NCBI GenBank assembly: GCA_964016985.1
Contig: OZ024828.1
Coordinates: 77,521,869-77,585,868 of the forward strand
Reading direction: 5' to 3'
Source: Anodontia alba
Lineage: Eukaryota > Mollusca > Bivalvia > Lucinida > Lucinidae
DNA: 64,000 bases
Below the pieces are notes generated by a model, which did no database searches, was not told the origin of the DNA, and saw only the letters and a list, made by a program, of their open reading frames with translations. The translations under genes and the position numbers were made by a program. Shown in pieces: positions 21,673 through 30,673 of this stretch (the stretch's first letter is position 1; each line of letters starts with the position of its first letter).

Positions 21673-21736
21673 CTGATTGGATTTACCAGGCTCTGTAGTA
21701 TATATAAAAGCGATGCGCGAGAAACACTGCTTCACT
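21673..21736 (+). promoter_or_regulatory. Candidate core promoter (CCAAT, TATA, Inr)
   Basis: CTGATTGG at 21673-21680 is an inverted CCAAT (NF-Y type) box. TATAAAAG at 21703-21710 is a consensus TATA box. TTCACT with its A at 21734 lies 31 bp downstream, where an initiator is expected. The spacing is textbook for a focused Pol II promoter on the plus strand. It lies 648 bp upstream of the GPCR start codon with no other gene between. Without transcript data the link is inference. Confidence 0.45.
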
Positions 21737-22381
21737 AGGAGTGAATACAATTCCCAATACAGATGTTCACCTAAGAGCGGCAGCAGGTACAGCAGATGTA
21801 TAATTACTAGTCTATATACATATAGTACAGACAGATGATAGCGATTAATTGGATCGATGCATAATACCGGGTGGAAAGATTCGTTAAAGTTTTTGAAATT
21901 TTGGTGTCCGCCGATAATTATCCATTCTTCACTATAATACATTTTTTGAAAAGTTACAAATAACAATTGTATTCGTAGTTTAAAACGTAAGAAGATCTGC
22001 ACAGATAGTAGCTATTAAACTTTGGTGATTATCTTTGACTTATACATGTGCCGGAACTTTGAACTTACTTTTCGGTGAAGACAATATTTCTCATAGTTTC
22101 GAAGAGATATTAAGCATAGCGAGAACGGGATATATTACAGACTAATCTAACTTCTGCAAAATCAACGTCGTGGTTTTCTTTAAATATAACTAGCATGGTT
22201 TCGATATGAAGAACTGGAAATAAAGACTTGCGCCAAACAAAAATAAAGAATCAAAACTAAAATCAATAAAAATACGGTTTCGTGCATAGGTGCACGTTCA
22301 AAGAATGTGACAAACTGCATGGATAGATGTATAATATCTCCGTTGATCATAGTTTTGTCATATAACCTCTAACGTTTCACT
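21737..22381 (+). other. Putative 5' leader of the GPCR gene
   Basis: Repeat-free, AT-rich sequence between the candidate start site and the ATG. It contains several short upstream ATGs, so a leader intron is plausible, but no convincing donor/acceptor pair was picked. An in-frame TAA at 22370-22372 closes the frame just before the ATG. Confidence 0.35.
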
Positions 22382-23380
22382 ATGGGTCCATACGGTGCAG
22401 TTGACACAGCAAATCAGACTGTAGGTTTGGATTTGTGTTCCGAGTGGTGGTGTCATCAGAAGTCAACATTAATTATGCTTGAAGTATTTGTCATCCTCTT
22501 GTGTATTCTTGGAAGCCTCGGCAACCTGATAACACTTTTAGCTATTGTTTTCTCCAGCTTGCGTTACACTGTTAACTGCATTTTAATTGGAAGCGAGAGT
22601 TTTGCTGGATTCCTCTATTGTTCGCTTATTCTCGCGATGCAGGCAGTGATATTCCATAAACAGACGCAAATTCCTGAAATTCCTGAATCTTTCTGTCTGG
22701 CTGCCGGCGGAATACGGTACACGCTTGTTGGAGTCATTTTGCTGCATCTAGGCGTCATTGCGCTCTACCGATACTTAAATGTGGTTCACGTTAATAAATA
22801 CCGGTACATGTCCGGTACTAAACAGTTAATTATTTCACTCGTGTTTTGTTGGATGCTTCCGCTTGTCTTTACCGTACCACCGTCCCTGAAAATTTGGGGT
22901 GCTTTTAAGTTCCAGCCTTCAATTCTAGCTTGTACATTTGATCAAACGACTGACCCCTCCAACAGAATCGCCACGGTGACAGCCGGATTTATCATTCCTT
23001 GTCTCTTTATCGTATTCTGCTATATCAGAATCGGCGTCGCTGCGTTTAAGAGTTTTAAACGCATGAGCAAATGGAAAAGTAATACTCCACAGAAGAAAGC
23101 ATTCCGAATATCTGCCATGATGCTGTGTATATTTTTCATATTTTTCTTTGGTACATTCCCATATTTTGTGTTAAATGTAACTGACAAGACTTATAAATAT
23201 CCTATTCATCACATATGGACAACGATGTTGGGGTGGCTTCTTTATTGCTTAAATCCAGTCGTCTACACGCTTATGGATCACAATTTCAGAACTGCATATC
23301 GGCGGTTCCTGATGGGTGAATGTGAAAAGACCCCTTCTCGGCGGATTAGTAATACCCTCTTCAGAACAGCTCCAGTCTGA
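22382..23380 (+). CDS. Rhodopsin-like GPCR (moody/melatonin-receptor-like), single exon
   Basis: A 332-residue seven-helix receptor in one exon. What is seen: N-glycosylation sequon at N11. TM1 has GSLGN with N48 (position 1.50). C105 (3.25) and C184 in loop 2 can form the conserved disulphide. TM3 contains IRYTLVG and ends ALYRYLNVVH, where D/ERY is YRY (129-131). W157 is 4.50. P206 and Y214 mark TM5. TM6 ends FGTFPYF, so the toggle tryptophan 6.48 is T258 before P260. TM7 has NPVVY (291-295), followed by a basic helix 8 (HNFRTAYRRF). In TM2, alignment to LAVADxLYC places G76 at the sodium-site aspartate 2.50. The start is firm: in-frame stop 12 bp upstream, A at -3 and G at +4. Family knowledge: the RYT...ALxRY pattern resembles the Moody/Tre1 and melatonin-like class A receptors that are expanded in bivalves; ligands are mostly unknown. 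It would act at the plasma membrane through G proteins, but the altered switches make canonical coupling uncertain. A B element begins 20 bp past the stop. Confidence 0.93.
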   Translation: MGPYGAVDTANQTVGLDLCSEWWCHQKSTLIMLEVFVILLCILGSLGNLITLLAIVFSSLRYTVNCILIGSESFAGFLYCSLILAMQAVIFHKQTQIPEIPESFCLAAGGIRYTLVGVILLHLGVIALYRYLNVVHVNKYRYMSGTKQLIISLVFCWMLPLVFTVPPSLKIWGAFKFQPSILACTFDQTTDPSNRIATVTAGFIIPCLFIVFCYIRIGVAAFKSFKRMSKWKSNTPQKKAFRISAMMLCIFFIFFFGTFPYFVLNVTDKTYKYPIHHIWTTMLGWLLYCLNPVVYTLMDHNFRTAYRRFLMGECEKTPSRRISNTLFRTAPV

Positions 23381-23400
23381 GAAAGTAGCTAGATACCAGT

Positions 23401-23597
23401 TGAATCGCAACGTCAGAAAGCGTAATTTCGGACATATGCGTCCAGTGAACATTCCGATCACTGGGCCCATTTTGGCTAGCCAAGGATGCAAAGTTGTTTT
23501 TTTCTTCGTACAGACATTGAAGACTTTGAACGGACTTTGCGGCTGCGTGGGCTGATCTGGATCTTCGTTGAGCGCACACGTCCAAAGGTACGTTTAA
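23401..23597. mobile_element. Family B element abutting the GPCR stop codon
   Basis: TGAATCGCAACGTCAGAAAG and GACATATGCGTCCAGTGAA at the left, GATCTTCGTTGAGCGCACAC and GTCCAAAGGTACGTTTA at the right. If the GPCR is transcribed, this lies in its 3' untranslated region. Confidence 0.6.
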
Positions 23598-23778
23598 CCA
23601 CACTTTTACTGGGCAGGCCCAGTCCTCTAAGCGGACTTCTGGAGAAAGAATGTGAAATACTGGTTAACCGCTTAGAGGACTAAACCTGCCCAGTAAAAGT
23701 GTGATTAGGTAAACTGACCGCGCTCGACATGACCCCATTGGGTTGACTGGGCCGTAAACCCTCAACACAAACAAACGT
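23597..23778 (+). mobile_element. SINE 3' fragment with self-inverted copy
   Basis: AAACCTGCCCAGTAAAA and CCATTGGGTTGACTGGGCCG to CAACACAAACAAAC match the 3' half of the SINE at 52253-52520. A left inverted piece (CACACTTTTACTGGGCAGG ... CAGTCCTCTAAGCGG, 23599-23634) pairs with 23669-23704. A possible B terminus (AGGTAAACTGACCGCGCTC) interrupts the tail, so the site is a complex rearrangement. Confidence 0.6.
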
Positions 23779-23815
23779 TTACCCACGTTACGGCTCATTT
23801 CCCTTACAAATTATC

Positions 23816-24185
23816 AAACCTTATTTGTGAGTTATTCGCCGGAAATTACTCAATAAAATCCTCAAAAATAAATTTATTTTTGCGGATTTTATTGGATAAA
23901 TTCCAGCGAATCACTCACAAACTGAATAAAACCCAAATGGCTTTATGTTAATTTTGTGTCAGTTGCCGGAGTTTACACATCGATAAAATCCACAAAAATA
24001 ATAATTCATTCCTTATAATTTCAACATTGTCATCAAAGTGTTACAGATGTTGCCAAAAAGGGCGGAAGGAAAATAGATCCTATAGATCCCTGCTCTGTTC
24101 TTTAGTGAAGTGTAAAATAATTCCTTCAACAAATCAAATTGCGTAAACTGTGTATAAAGATGAAGAGTTAGAATTATTGATAAGT
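23816..24185 (+). repeat. Interspersed repeat Q, uninterrupted copy
   Basis: Aligns with 1370-1925 without the G element. It contains palindromic AAAATAAATTTATTTTTGCGG and CGATAAAATCCACAAAAAT. The AATAAA at 23852-23857 is the first such hexamer after the GPCR stop, but it is part of the repeat. Confidence 0.6.
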
Positions 24186-24261
24186 AACCGGCCAAATTTT
24201 AAAATAATTGTAATCCTGAGCCTCTTTCTAGATCAGGTATTTTGTAATCATGTACGTGCTG

Positions 24262-24470
24262 CGTCAAGCGAAAGCGTGCCTTCGAGCATGCGCAAAATGC
24301 GCAGATTCAGAATCATCCTGCGCATACACAAATATTAAATGGACCTTTGCTCACCATTCATACGATCTGTAGTATCCATTAATTCTGGTAGCGGACAGTG
24401 AAGGTCCTGATCATACTGCGTGGATGCGCAGACTGATCTGGGTTTTCGCTGTTCGTATATGATTAAAGAC
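24262..24470. repeat. Family R repeat, copy 2
   Basis: CAAGCGAAAGCGTGCCTTCG, GCATGCGCAAAATGCGCAG, GTAGTATCCATTAATTCTGG and GATGCGCAGACTGATCTGGG in the order of the other R copies. Confidence 0.65.
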
Positions 24471-24534
24471 ACTTTTTCGGCCCAACGACAACGTATTATC
24501 GATATTTTTAGTTCTCTGCGTAAACATTAGCGGT

Positions 24535-24640
24535 GAGTACGCTTCTAATGAGTACCCACACCATATGTTTTCGTGGAGAAATAAGAAAAAATATATCTCT
24601 CGATACCCTGGCTTATCTAAAGCTATATAAGACAAGACAT
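24535..24640. repeat. Family A remnant
   Basis: GCTTCTAATGAGTACCCACA followed by ATGTTTTCGTGGAGAAATAAG and a distant ATTTTCACGATATAG resemble a decayed right half of an A element. Confidence 0.35.
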
Positions 24641-25068
24641 TTTCACGATATAGTAGGAGACGTAAGGAAAATTTTGTTTCTTAATCACATTTAGACAGAT
24701 CTATACATCGAAAAGGTTGCTAGAAGAAACAAGTTGAAAAGCTGGTTTAAAACTGCAAAATTCTGAAAGTCCTTCTAATAATGTTGACCCACTGTTTTCA
24801 CTATATTAATGAGTTACAATGGGTACACATTACATAGATTGTTAAGTAATGTTTTTACTGTCTTAGGGACGCTGTAGAATGCGCTGGTAAACAGTGAAAA
24901 TCTGATCAGATTGCGCGGATGCACCGATTGAGGCGGGCTTTCGTTGTTTGCACATGTGATAAGGATATGTGATATGCATTCCAAGTGATCCTTAAGACGC
25001 TAAGCGAAATTGCAGCAGATGAAATTCTATTCATTTTTATTTTATTTATTTATTTATTTTTCAGGGGA
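24641..25068. other. No gene; weak B-type hairpin
   Basis: A decayed GATCAGATTGCGCGGATGC motif at 24900-24955 between AACAGTG and GTTTGCAC. Otherwise AT-rich, with a TTTAT run at 25040-25060. Confidence 0.35.
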
Positions 25069-25138
25069 AATAAGGCTTGGCATGTCATGTGACTCGTCTG
25101 CCTAGCAGACGAGTCACGTGACAGGCCAAGCCTTATTG
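25069..25138. repeat. Near-perfect 70-bp palindrome
   Basis: AATAAGGCTTGGC / GCCAAGCCTTATT outer arms and GTGACTCGTCTGC / GCAGACGAGTCAC inner arms with a 3-base loop. It occurs once in the window. Confidence 0.8.
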
Positions 25139-25361
25139 TCTCTGTAAAATCGTCTGCTGCAGTTGTGATAAGCAATTCGTTGGATACTAAATTGTTGATA
25201 TCAATGCATTTTTACGTATTTACTGTTAAGCAATTGCCAAAACTATATTATAATTGTTGTTATGATGATGAATACCATTGTTTGCCAAATAAAACAAATA
25301 TGAACGTCTGCTTTCTTTCATTCATCTTACATAAGAATCGTCATACCCGGAAGTCCATTGG

Positions 25362-25513
25362 TTAACTCTTGTCCTGCTGAATGCGCATATATCCTTAGTC
25401 TGTTTGTCATTCAATATATGAACACGTATAAACAATCTAGATCAAGTAATCTGATTAGCTGAAAATTAGAAATGGGCGTGGCATCTTAATTTATTCATCA
25501 TGACAAGGTTTAA
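25362..25513. mobile_element. P1 element, hairpin-deleted copy
   Basis: TTAACTCTTGTCCTGCTGAA at the left and ATTCATCATGACAAGGTTTAA at the right. The central hairpin of other P1 copies is missing, but the GATCAAGTAATCTGATTAGC and GGGCGTGGCATCTTAATTTA blocks remain. Confidence 0.65.
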
Positions 25514-25620
25514 TAGAAATAACTTAAATCATCTGAAACCAAGGCGTACTCACGGGTATTGTATTACAAACAGGTTTTCATGTTAATATCAAATGTACTC
25601 AATAGAAAATTGAACTATTT

Positions 25621-25858
25621 GACCCACAACGTGAGAAAACATACCTCCGGACATGTGCGCCCAACGAAGACTCAAATCAGCCTGCGCGTCCGCGCAGGCT
25701 GATCAGAGTCTTCGTTGTCCGATGAAAAAACAGTGTATCCTTCTCAATCCAAAATGCGCCCAGTGAAGATTCTGATCAGACTTCGCGAATGCGCAAGCTG
25801 ATCTGACTCTTCGCTGGGTGCGAATGTCTGAAGGTATGTTTTCTGACCTTACGGCTCA
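25621..25858. mobile_element. Family B element, full length
   Basis: Inverted ends GTGAGAAAACATACCTCCGG / GAAGGTATGTTTTCTGACC. Two internal hairpins: GATCAG...GCGCGTCCGCGC and GATCAGACTTCGCGAATGCG. This is one of the best-preserved B copies. Confidence 0.75.
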
Positions 25859-26159
25859 TGTATGCCAAAATTCTCTCTAGAGAAATTTTCTTTCCTGTTT
25901 AACGACACATCAACGCTTGTGGGCCATTGTGTGTCGTCTCTCAGAGAAAGGGGGAAAGGAAAGAAGAACTAGTACATGAGAGGAAAGATAGAAACAGAAC
26001 AGGATGATGACAAAAGAGAATGACAAGCCAGAAAAAGAAGAAACACTAACCTCACTTGCCAAACTGTAATGTATTCTTTGTTACCAAAGGCAACCTTTCA
26101 GATTTTTATTTAACTTCACTGCGGCTGGTGTGAAGTACCATGTGGCGACGGTAGGATGT
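25859..26159. other. No gene seen
   Basis: Purine-rich sequence (about 25940-26045) without a long frame or shared repeat. Confidence 0.4.
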
Positions 26160-26290
26160 CTCCCCGTGAAGAAAACTTGGGTCTGTAGCTACCCCTTGAT
26201 CGCACAGCGAAGACTCTGATCAGACTGGGCGGATTTCAAGACTAGTCTGAGTCTTCGCTGGGCGCAGATGCCATTTTGTTGGTTTTATTA
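26160..26290. mobile_element. Family B element, right half
   Basis: GTAGCTACCCCTTGATCGC, GCGAAGACTCTGATCAGAC and GGGCGCAGATGCCATTTTG form the right half of the 27059 and 55962 copies. Confidence 0.6.
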
Positions 26291-26344
26291 TTAGGCTGTC
26301 CATTTTTATTGGGCGGGTTCGCCTGTATGCGCCACAATTTGAGA

Positions 26345-26535
26345 AAATGGCCTTTATCGCATATGGAAACAACAAAGGCTCAGTTCAGCCTGTGCATTTT
26401 CATGATTTGATCAGTGTTTTTAATGTCCGCTTTTAAAATCATTCGAGACTGTAGACTGTAAAGACGAACAAAGGAGGCCCTGGTCAAACTGCGAGGCTGC
26501 ACAGATTGATCTAGACGTTCCAAACCTTTTATATT
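26345..26535. repeat. B-type repeat, diverged
   Basis: Aligns with 3735-3905 through TTTATCGCATATG, TCAGCCTGTGCATTTTC and AATGTCCGCTTTTAAAATCA. Confidence 0.5.
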
Positions 26536-26566
26536 CCCGGCTGATAATATGGTCGATACCATTATT

Positions 26567-26830
26567 ACTGTATTTACCCTATGGGGTACCTTAACTCCTT
26601 ATTATACTTTTAATTAAATCTCAACAAGTCCATTTTATCACCTGTTGAAGTATTTAACAGCGGGCCATATGCAAACAATGTAGACCCTGATCAGACGCCG
26701 CAAATGCGGCGTCTGATCTGGGTCTACAGTTTGCTGATGCATATTTGTCCCAATCCTTAGGGTTATTACGGTACACTAATTTATGCAGGTACCTTAACTC
26801 CTTACCACAGAGTTACATGCTGATAGTTGA
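26567..26830 (+). repeat. Family C element
   Basis: CTGTATTTACCCTATGGGG at the left, then the perfect hairpin GTAGACCCTGATCAGACGCC / inverse (26681-26731). The TACCTTAACTCCTTA block occurs on both sides (26588 and 26791), suggesting two overlapping copies. Confidence 0.6.
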
Positions 26831-27058
26831 ACAACTCCATTTGACTACAGAACAGATCAACAGCGCCACTAGTCTGCTTTCTTGTAGACTCGATGAATGT
26901 CCGCATCTCTCCCCAACCCCCTCCCCCACCCCCTCAACATCACCCTCGAAGTATAAAAGAAATTACCCAGGAAATGCCACACTTACGACGCAAAGCCTTT
27001 TCGAGGCCTGGGAAGAAGGAGAGATTAATAACAAACAAAAGTAAATGTACCGACATAG

Positions 27059-27295
27059 GAGCCACCTCATGACAAAACCAACAAAATAACTGTGCGCCCA
27101 GCGAAGACTCAGATCAGCCTGGGCATCCGCCCAGTCTGATCAGAGTCTTCGCTGTGCGCTCAATGGGTAGCTAAGGACCCAAGCTTTCTTCATGCGAACA
27201 GCGAAGACTCTGATCAGACTGGGCGAATGCCCAGTCTGATCAGAGTCATCGCTGGACGCAAATGCCATTTTGTTGATTTTGTTTTGTCATGGAGA
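27059..27295. mobile_element. Family B element, full length
   Basis: Inverted ends CTCATGACAAAACCAACAAA / GTTGATTTTGTTTTGTCATG. Two GATCAG/GGGC hairpins are separated by GGTAGCTAAGGACCC. Confidence 0.8.
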
Positions 27296-27317
27296 CTCGT
27301 TTACTTTAACCGATGTA

Positions 27318-27830
27318 CAGAGAAAGGAGAACTGTAACAGAGGAACCGCCTTGGAACGGTTAACAGGAGGGCTTTAACTGGTTTTGCTCGTGCGGAACCT
27401 TGCTCTTAATTGTGATGCAGCTCCAGTTTACAAATACAATCGACTCTCGTTATCTCGACTTTGCTTATCTCGAATAACCGCTTATCTCGTAGTGAAAATC
27501 TGGTCCCTGTTTTCATATGGAAATCTAACAAAAGTAACAAAATGCTATGGAAAAGAGAAGATATTTCTCTTTTCAAAAACATTTTCAATCTGTCTCTAAC
27601 TTCAGGAGTCAAATTACATATTCATTTCTGAAACGTGATTGTTCGATTTATATTTTCCTCAATTCTGCATATCTGATATGTCGAGGTACGGATATCTCGA
27701 AGTATTTCAGAGAGTACCTTGGACTTCGAGATAACGAGAGTCGATTGTATATGTTTCCGTCCGTGTGGGGATCCCTCTACCTTTTCAATGAATCATCATA
27801 ATAAAACGCAAATAATCACAAACACCATGA
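27318..27830 (+). repeat. K repeat interrupted by a Tigger-like MITE
   Basis: Left part GGAACCGCCTTGGAACGGTT ... GATGCAGCTCCAGTTTACAA, right part GTTTCCGTCCGTGTGGGGATC ... ATAATCACAAACAC. Joined across 27435-27749 they follow the uninterrupted copies at 34660-34912 and 63755-63990. Confidence 0.65.
27435..27749. mobile_element. Tigger/pogo-like MITE, family E, nested
   Basis: TACAATCGACTCTCGTTATC to GATAACGAGAGTCGATTGTA with TA on both sides. It is inserted in a K repeat, and the central hairpin is shortened. Confidence 0.8.
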
Positions 27831-27924
27831 AAACACTTTTTTAACATAAAGCAGAGGATTTATTAGCGAACTGAAGCCAGAGCGCAAGAAAAGCACAAGT
27901 GCAGCCATGACGTCCGACCCAAGA

Positions 27925-28100
27925 CAGATGAACGGCAACATGTGCGCCCAGCGAAGCTCCATGTCAGCTTGTGCATTCGCGCAGTCTGAACAGAGTCTTC
28001 ACTGGGCACAATACGGATAGCCAAGAATACACAACAAATGATTAAGGGTTTCTTTGGTTGCACATGTCTAAAAGTACGTTCTCTCACGTTGCGGCTCAGA
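27925..28100. mobile_element. Family B element, left-truncated
   Basis: ACATGTGCGCCCAGCGAAGC to CATGTCTAAAAGTACGTTCTC and CACGTTGCGGCTCA. The left terminus is reduced to ACGGCAACATG. Confidence 0.6.
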
Positions 28101-28239
28101 AAGTCAAACGCCAATCGTCTGAAGCAGATAAACCCATTGTAGACTGAATGAACGCCCCCGAACTATATATTGGGAGATTCTAATTTCGATTTTAGGTATG
28201 TCAGGCTATGCGATTTAGATATTCTGAGAGAAAAATGGT

Positions 28240-28345
28240 TGGACTGTTGCAAACAATGAAGACCCTGATCAGACGCCGCGTTCTGCGGCGTCTGATCTGG
28301 ATCTGCACTGTTTGCTAAGTACCCTTTTTGGGGTCTCCAGACTAC
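28240..28345. repeat. C-type hairpin
   Basis: GCAAACAATGAAGACCCTG, then GATCAGACGCCGCG and the inverse CGGCGTCTGATC, ending TGCACTGTTTGC. The right flank ends AATGGGTTAA. Confidence 0.65.
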
Positions 28346-28463
28346 AATGGGTTAAAGAAAGTACATGTAACCGCTCTTCCGTCTGAGACCCGACTCACCG
28401 TCGTGCAACTGAACAGGAAAGCAAAGTTATCAACCATGCAGTTTACTACAGAACATTTATGTT

Positions 28464-28670
28464 TTAACCCTTAAAGCGCCAGTCACGACTATTGTCGTCT
28501 GCTTTGTCTTCTGCTTGTGATTTTAAAAGTCATTTCTGCAAACAGTGTGGACCCAGATCAGACTGCCGGTATGCAAAAAATAGGTTTGAAGTGTTTGCAA
28601 GAATATTCAGCAGACGACATAAACAGACGACATTTTCAGATGCAGTTTTTCTTGGCGCTTTAAGGGTTAA
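28464..28670. mobile_element. P3 (piggyBac-like) element
   Basis: TTAACCCTTAAAGCGCCAGT and the inverse TTGGCGCTTTAAGGGTTAA, TTAA on both sides. The inside has TGTCGTCTGCTTTGTCTTC / GCAGACGACATAAACAGACG and a CAAACAGTGTGGACCCAG module remnant. Confidence 0.75.
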
Positions 28671-28709
28671 CCTATCATTTTGTAACGAAATACAGTATTT
28701 TAATTGTTA

Positions 28710-29720
28710 GGCGTTCCACTGTCTCGAAACTGACACCGGATGGACACACGATAAAGGAAATATTCAAACTCGGCTATGATCGTAAAAACATCGGGCCATT
28801 CGTGAGGGCGTCACGCCATCGTCTGATCGCTGGTGGACTTTGTCATGCTCAGGCTCAGGTTCCGGCGGCAACGTCATAAGCGGTGGCAAAATCTTTGGCA
28901 CGCAAAACAATTGCCAAAAGACCTTGCGAAGGTTCATCTTCGTGTTGAATTCATGTGACCATTTTGCCCTTCTTAAGGCCATCGTGAGGGCATCTTTTCA
29001 AATCGCATCAACTTCGTCCTTAGGCGTAAAAAATAATTGTGTTTCCACTAACCCGACCGACCCTGTTCCAAGCACCCGACTCTGCTATTTTTTATCAGTA
29101 AAAATGCAAAATAAAAGTAAAGCACCGACCCTCAACAAAATACCCGTATTTTCATATAATTACAGGCCCGACCCTGCTCTTTTCTGGAGAAAAAATAGAA
29201 AAATAATAATAAAAAAAGAAAGTTTCTCCTACCTACCGACCAAATGTTTTAGCATGTTAGTGGAAACACAGCTATTTTTACGCTTTACTTCGTGTGATCC
29301 TCGGTGCCATCGGGCATTTCTCGCCCCACGAAGACAATATAACGGAAACAAGAAGCTGTCCGATTGTCTTAGGAAGGCAACACGACTACGCGAAGCCCTA
29401 ATAATGCCGTCCCGTAGCCATCGTATTATAGTAGGATGGCATCGAGATGGGAGCGCGGTGTCGGCGAAAACAGCCGAATTTGATGCTCAAGTGTTTCCCA
29501 TTTGCCATGGTAATATGGACAAATAAAAGGCCAGCCTCAGAGCATCTTCCTCAGTCAGTCCAGATCGGTTCTACAAAGCAGAGGCGTGCGTAACTCTCAA
29601 AGCTCTAATCATAGCCAGCTTCTTCCTCCTGCCTCTCCCTGCCTTGGGTGGCATGATAATGTTGAATTAAAGTTGAATCAAATTTTAAAATACAGTCGAA
29701 TCATGCATGCAGAGAACTAA
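28710..29720 (+). repeat. GC-richer repeat of unknown class, with TATA/Inr-like motif
   Basis: It starts GGCGTTCCACTGTC and a homologous start recurs at 29722 (GGCGTCACACTGTC, GACACCAGATGGAC), 1,012 bp downstream. Words such as GCCATCGT(GAGGGC) recur internally. Near its end AAATAAAAGG (29519-29528) is followed 30 bp later by TCAGTC (about 29551), a TATA/initiator arrangement. A 228-codon frame (28840-29526) runs through the region but crosses a nested MITE and matches nothing known, so it is not called as a gene. An LTR or satellite-like unit is possible. Confidence 0.4.
29023..29283. mobile_element. MITE with 28-bp TIRs, nested
   Basis: GCGTAAAAAATA and GTGTTTCCACTAAC at the left, GTTAGTGGAAACAC and TATTTTTACGC at the right. 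The interior has repeated CCGACCCTG(T/C)TC and CCGACC words. About 261 bp, non-coding. The superfamily was not determined. Confidence 0.7.
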
Positions 29721-29721
29721 T

Positions 29722-30090
29722 GCAGGCGTCACACTGTCCCGAAATTGACACCAGATGGACTCAAGAATACGGAATTTTGAAATTCGCGCGAAGATTGCCC
29801 CGAACTTGGTCAATAGCCAATCAACAACCGAAGTAAGTACGATTCCTGCAGAAGGTAACATGATGACACCCGAACCACAGACAGAGGCAAGACGAAAATG
29901 TAAATTTTTGTTAAGTAGTTTACCCGCATGCAACACGAAGGCAACACGATGACTATACGTACATCGTGTTGAGAGTGCGATGTTTCTAACTAGGTCACGA
30001 AAGTATCATGTGACCTCCCGATGATACAAAAACCGATTGACCGTGGGAAATTAAATTGCTGATAGCAGAACACACATTGCTGATAAACTT
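29722..30090. other. Second start of the 28710 repeat, then nothing seen
   Basis: 29722-29775 repeats the start of the unit at 28710. The rest (CCAATCAACAACCGAAG onward) is not recognised. Confidence 0.4.
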
Positions 30091-30411
30091 TACAGTCGAC
30101 TTTCGTTATCTTGACCTCGCTTATCTCGAATAACCGCTTATCTCGAAGTGAAATTCTGGTCCCTGTTTTAACATGAAAATCTCACAATATGTAACAAAAT
30201 ATTGTAGAAAAGAGGAGGAATTTCTCCTCTTTTCCACAATATTTTCACTATTATATCTAACTTCAGGATTTAAATTACACATTCCATTGTTAAATTTGGT
30301 TGTTCGATTTATTGTTTTCCTCAATTCCGCTGTTCTGATATGTCTAGGTACGGATATCTGGAAGTATTTCAGAGAGTCCCTTGGACTTCGAGATAACGAG
30401 AGTCGACTGTA
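30091..30411. mobile_element. Tigger/pogo-like MITE, family E, well preserved
   Basis: TACAGTCGACTTTCGTTATC to GATAACGAGAGTCGACTGTA with flanking TA. Central hairpin GTAGAAAAGAGGAGGAATTT / inverse. Frames on both strands are repeat translations. Confidence 0.85.
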
Positions 30412-30673
30412 GTTCAAAGCGCCAGTCAACAGAAAGGAACCCAACAGCTTCCATCCAAGACACCAAAGGGAAAGAAGGACGCACTCGGACAAACGACTAT
30501 CCAAAATAAAAACAAAAAATCACCAGGACAAAGCTATCGTGGAAATGGTCGTAATAAACTTCGGAAGTATTGATTATTTAGGGGGTCGTGTTTTACAAGG
30601 GACACTTTTCATGGGTTTCGTTTTGCTTTCCTGTGCAACAAGCCCCTTCTGAAAAAGGGTCTTTCCTGCATAG
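30412..30673. repeat. Family L fragment
   Basis: From about 30600, TTTCGTTTTGCTTTCCTGTG and CAAGCCCCTTCTGAAAAAGG match the left arm of L copies. The left part is not recognised. Confidence 0.4.

Noticed and set aside
21664..22002. 112-codon minus frame opposite the GPCR leader
   Set aside because: No domain, no codon pattern, and it runs antisense to the promoter and leader.
26900..27060. C-rich stretch as a G-quadruplex regulatory element
   Set aside because: Runs of C exist (CCCCCTCCCCCACCCCC), but there is no gene or promoter context to support regulation.
28840..29526. 228-codon frame as a gene
   Set aside because: It starts in one repeat, passes through a complete nested MITE (29023-29283) and back into the repeat. 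It has no recognisable domain and lysine runs come from A-rich tracts.
30121..30504. 127-codon minus frame
   Set aside because: It is a translation of the Tigger-like E element at 30091-30411.
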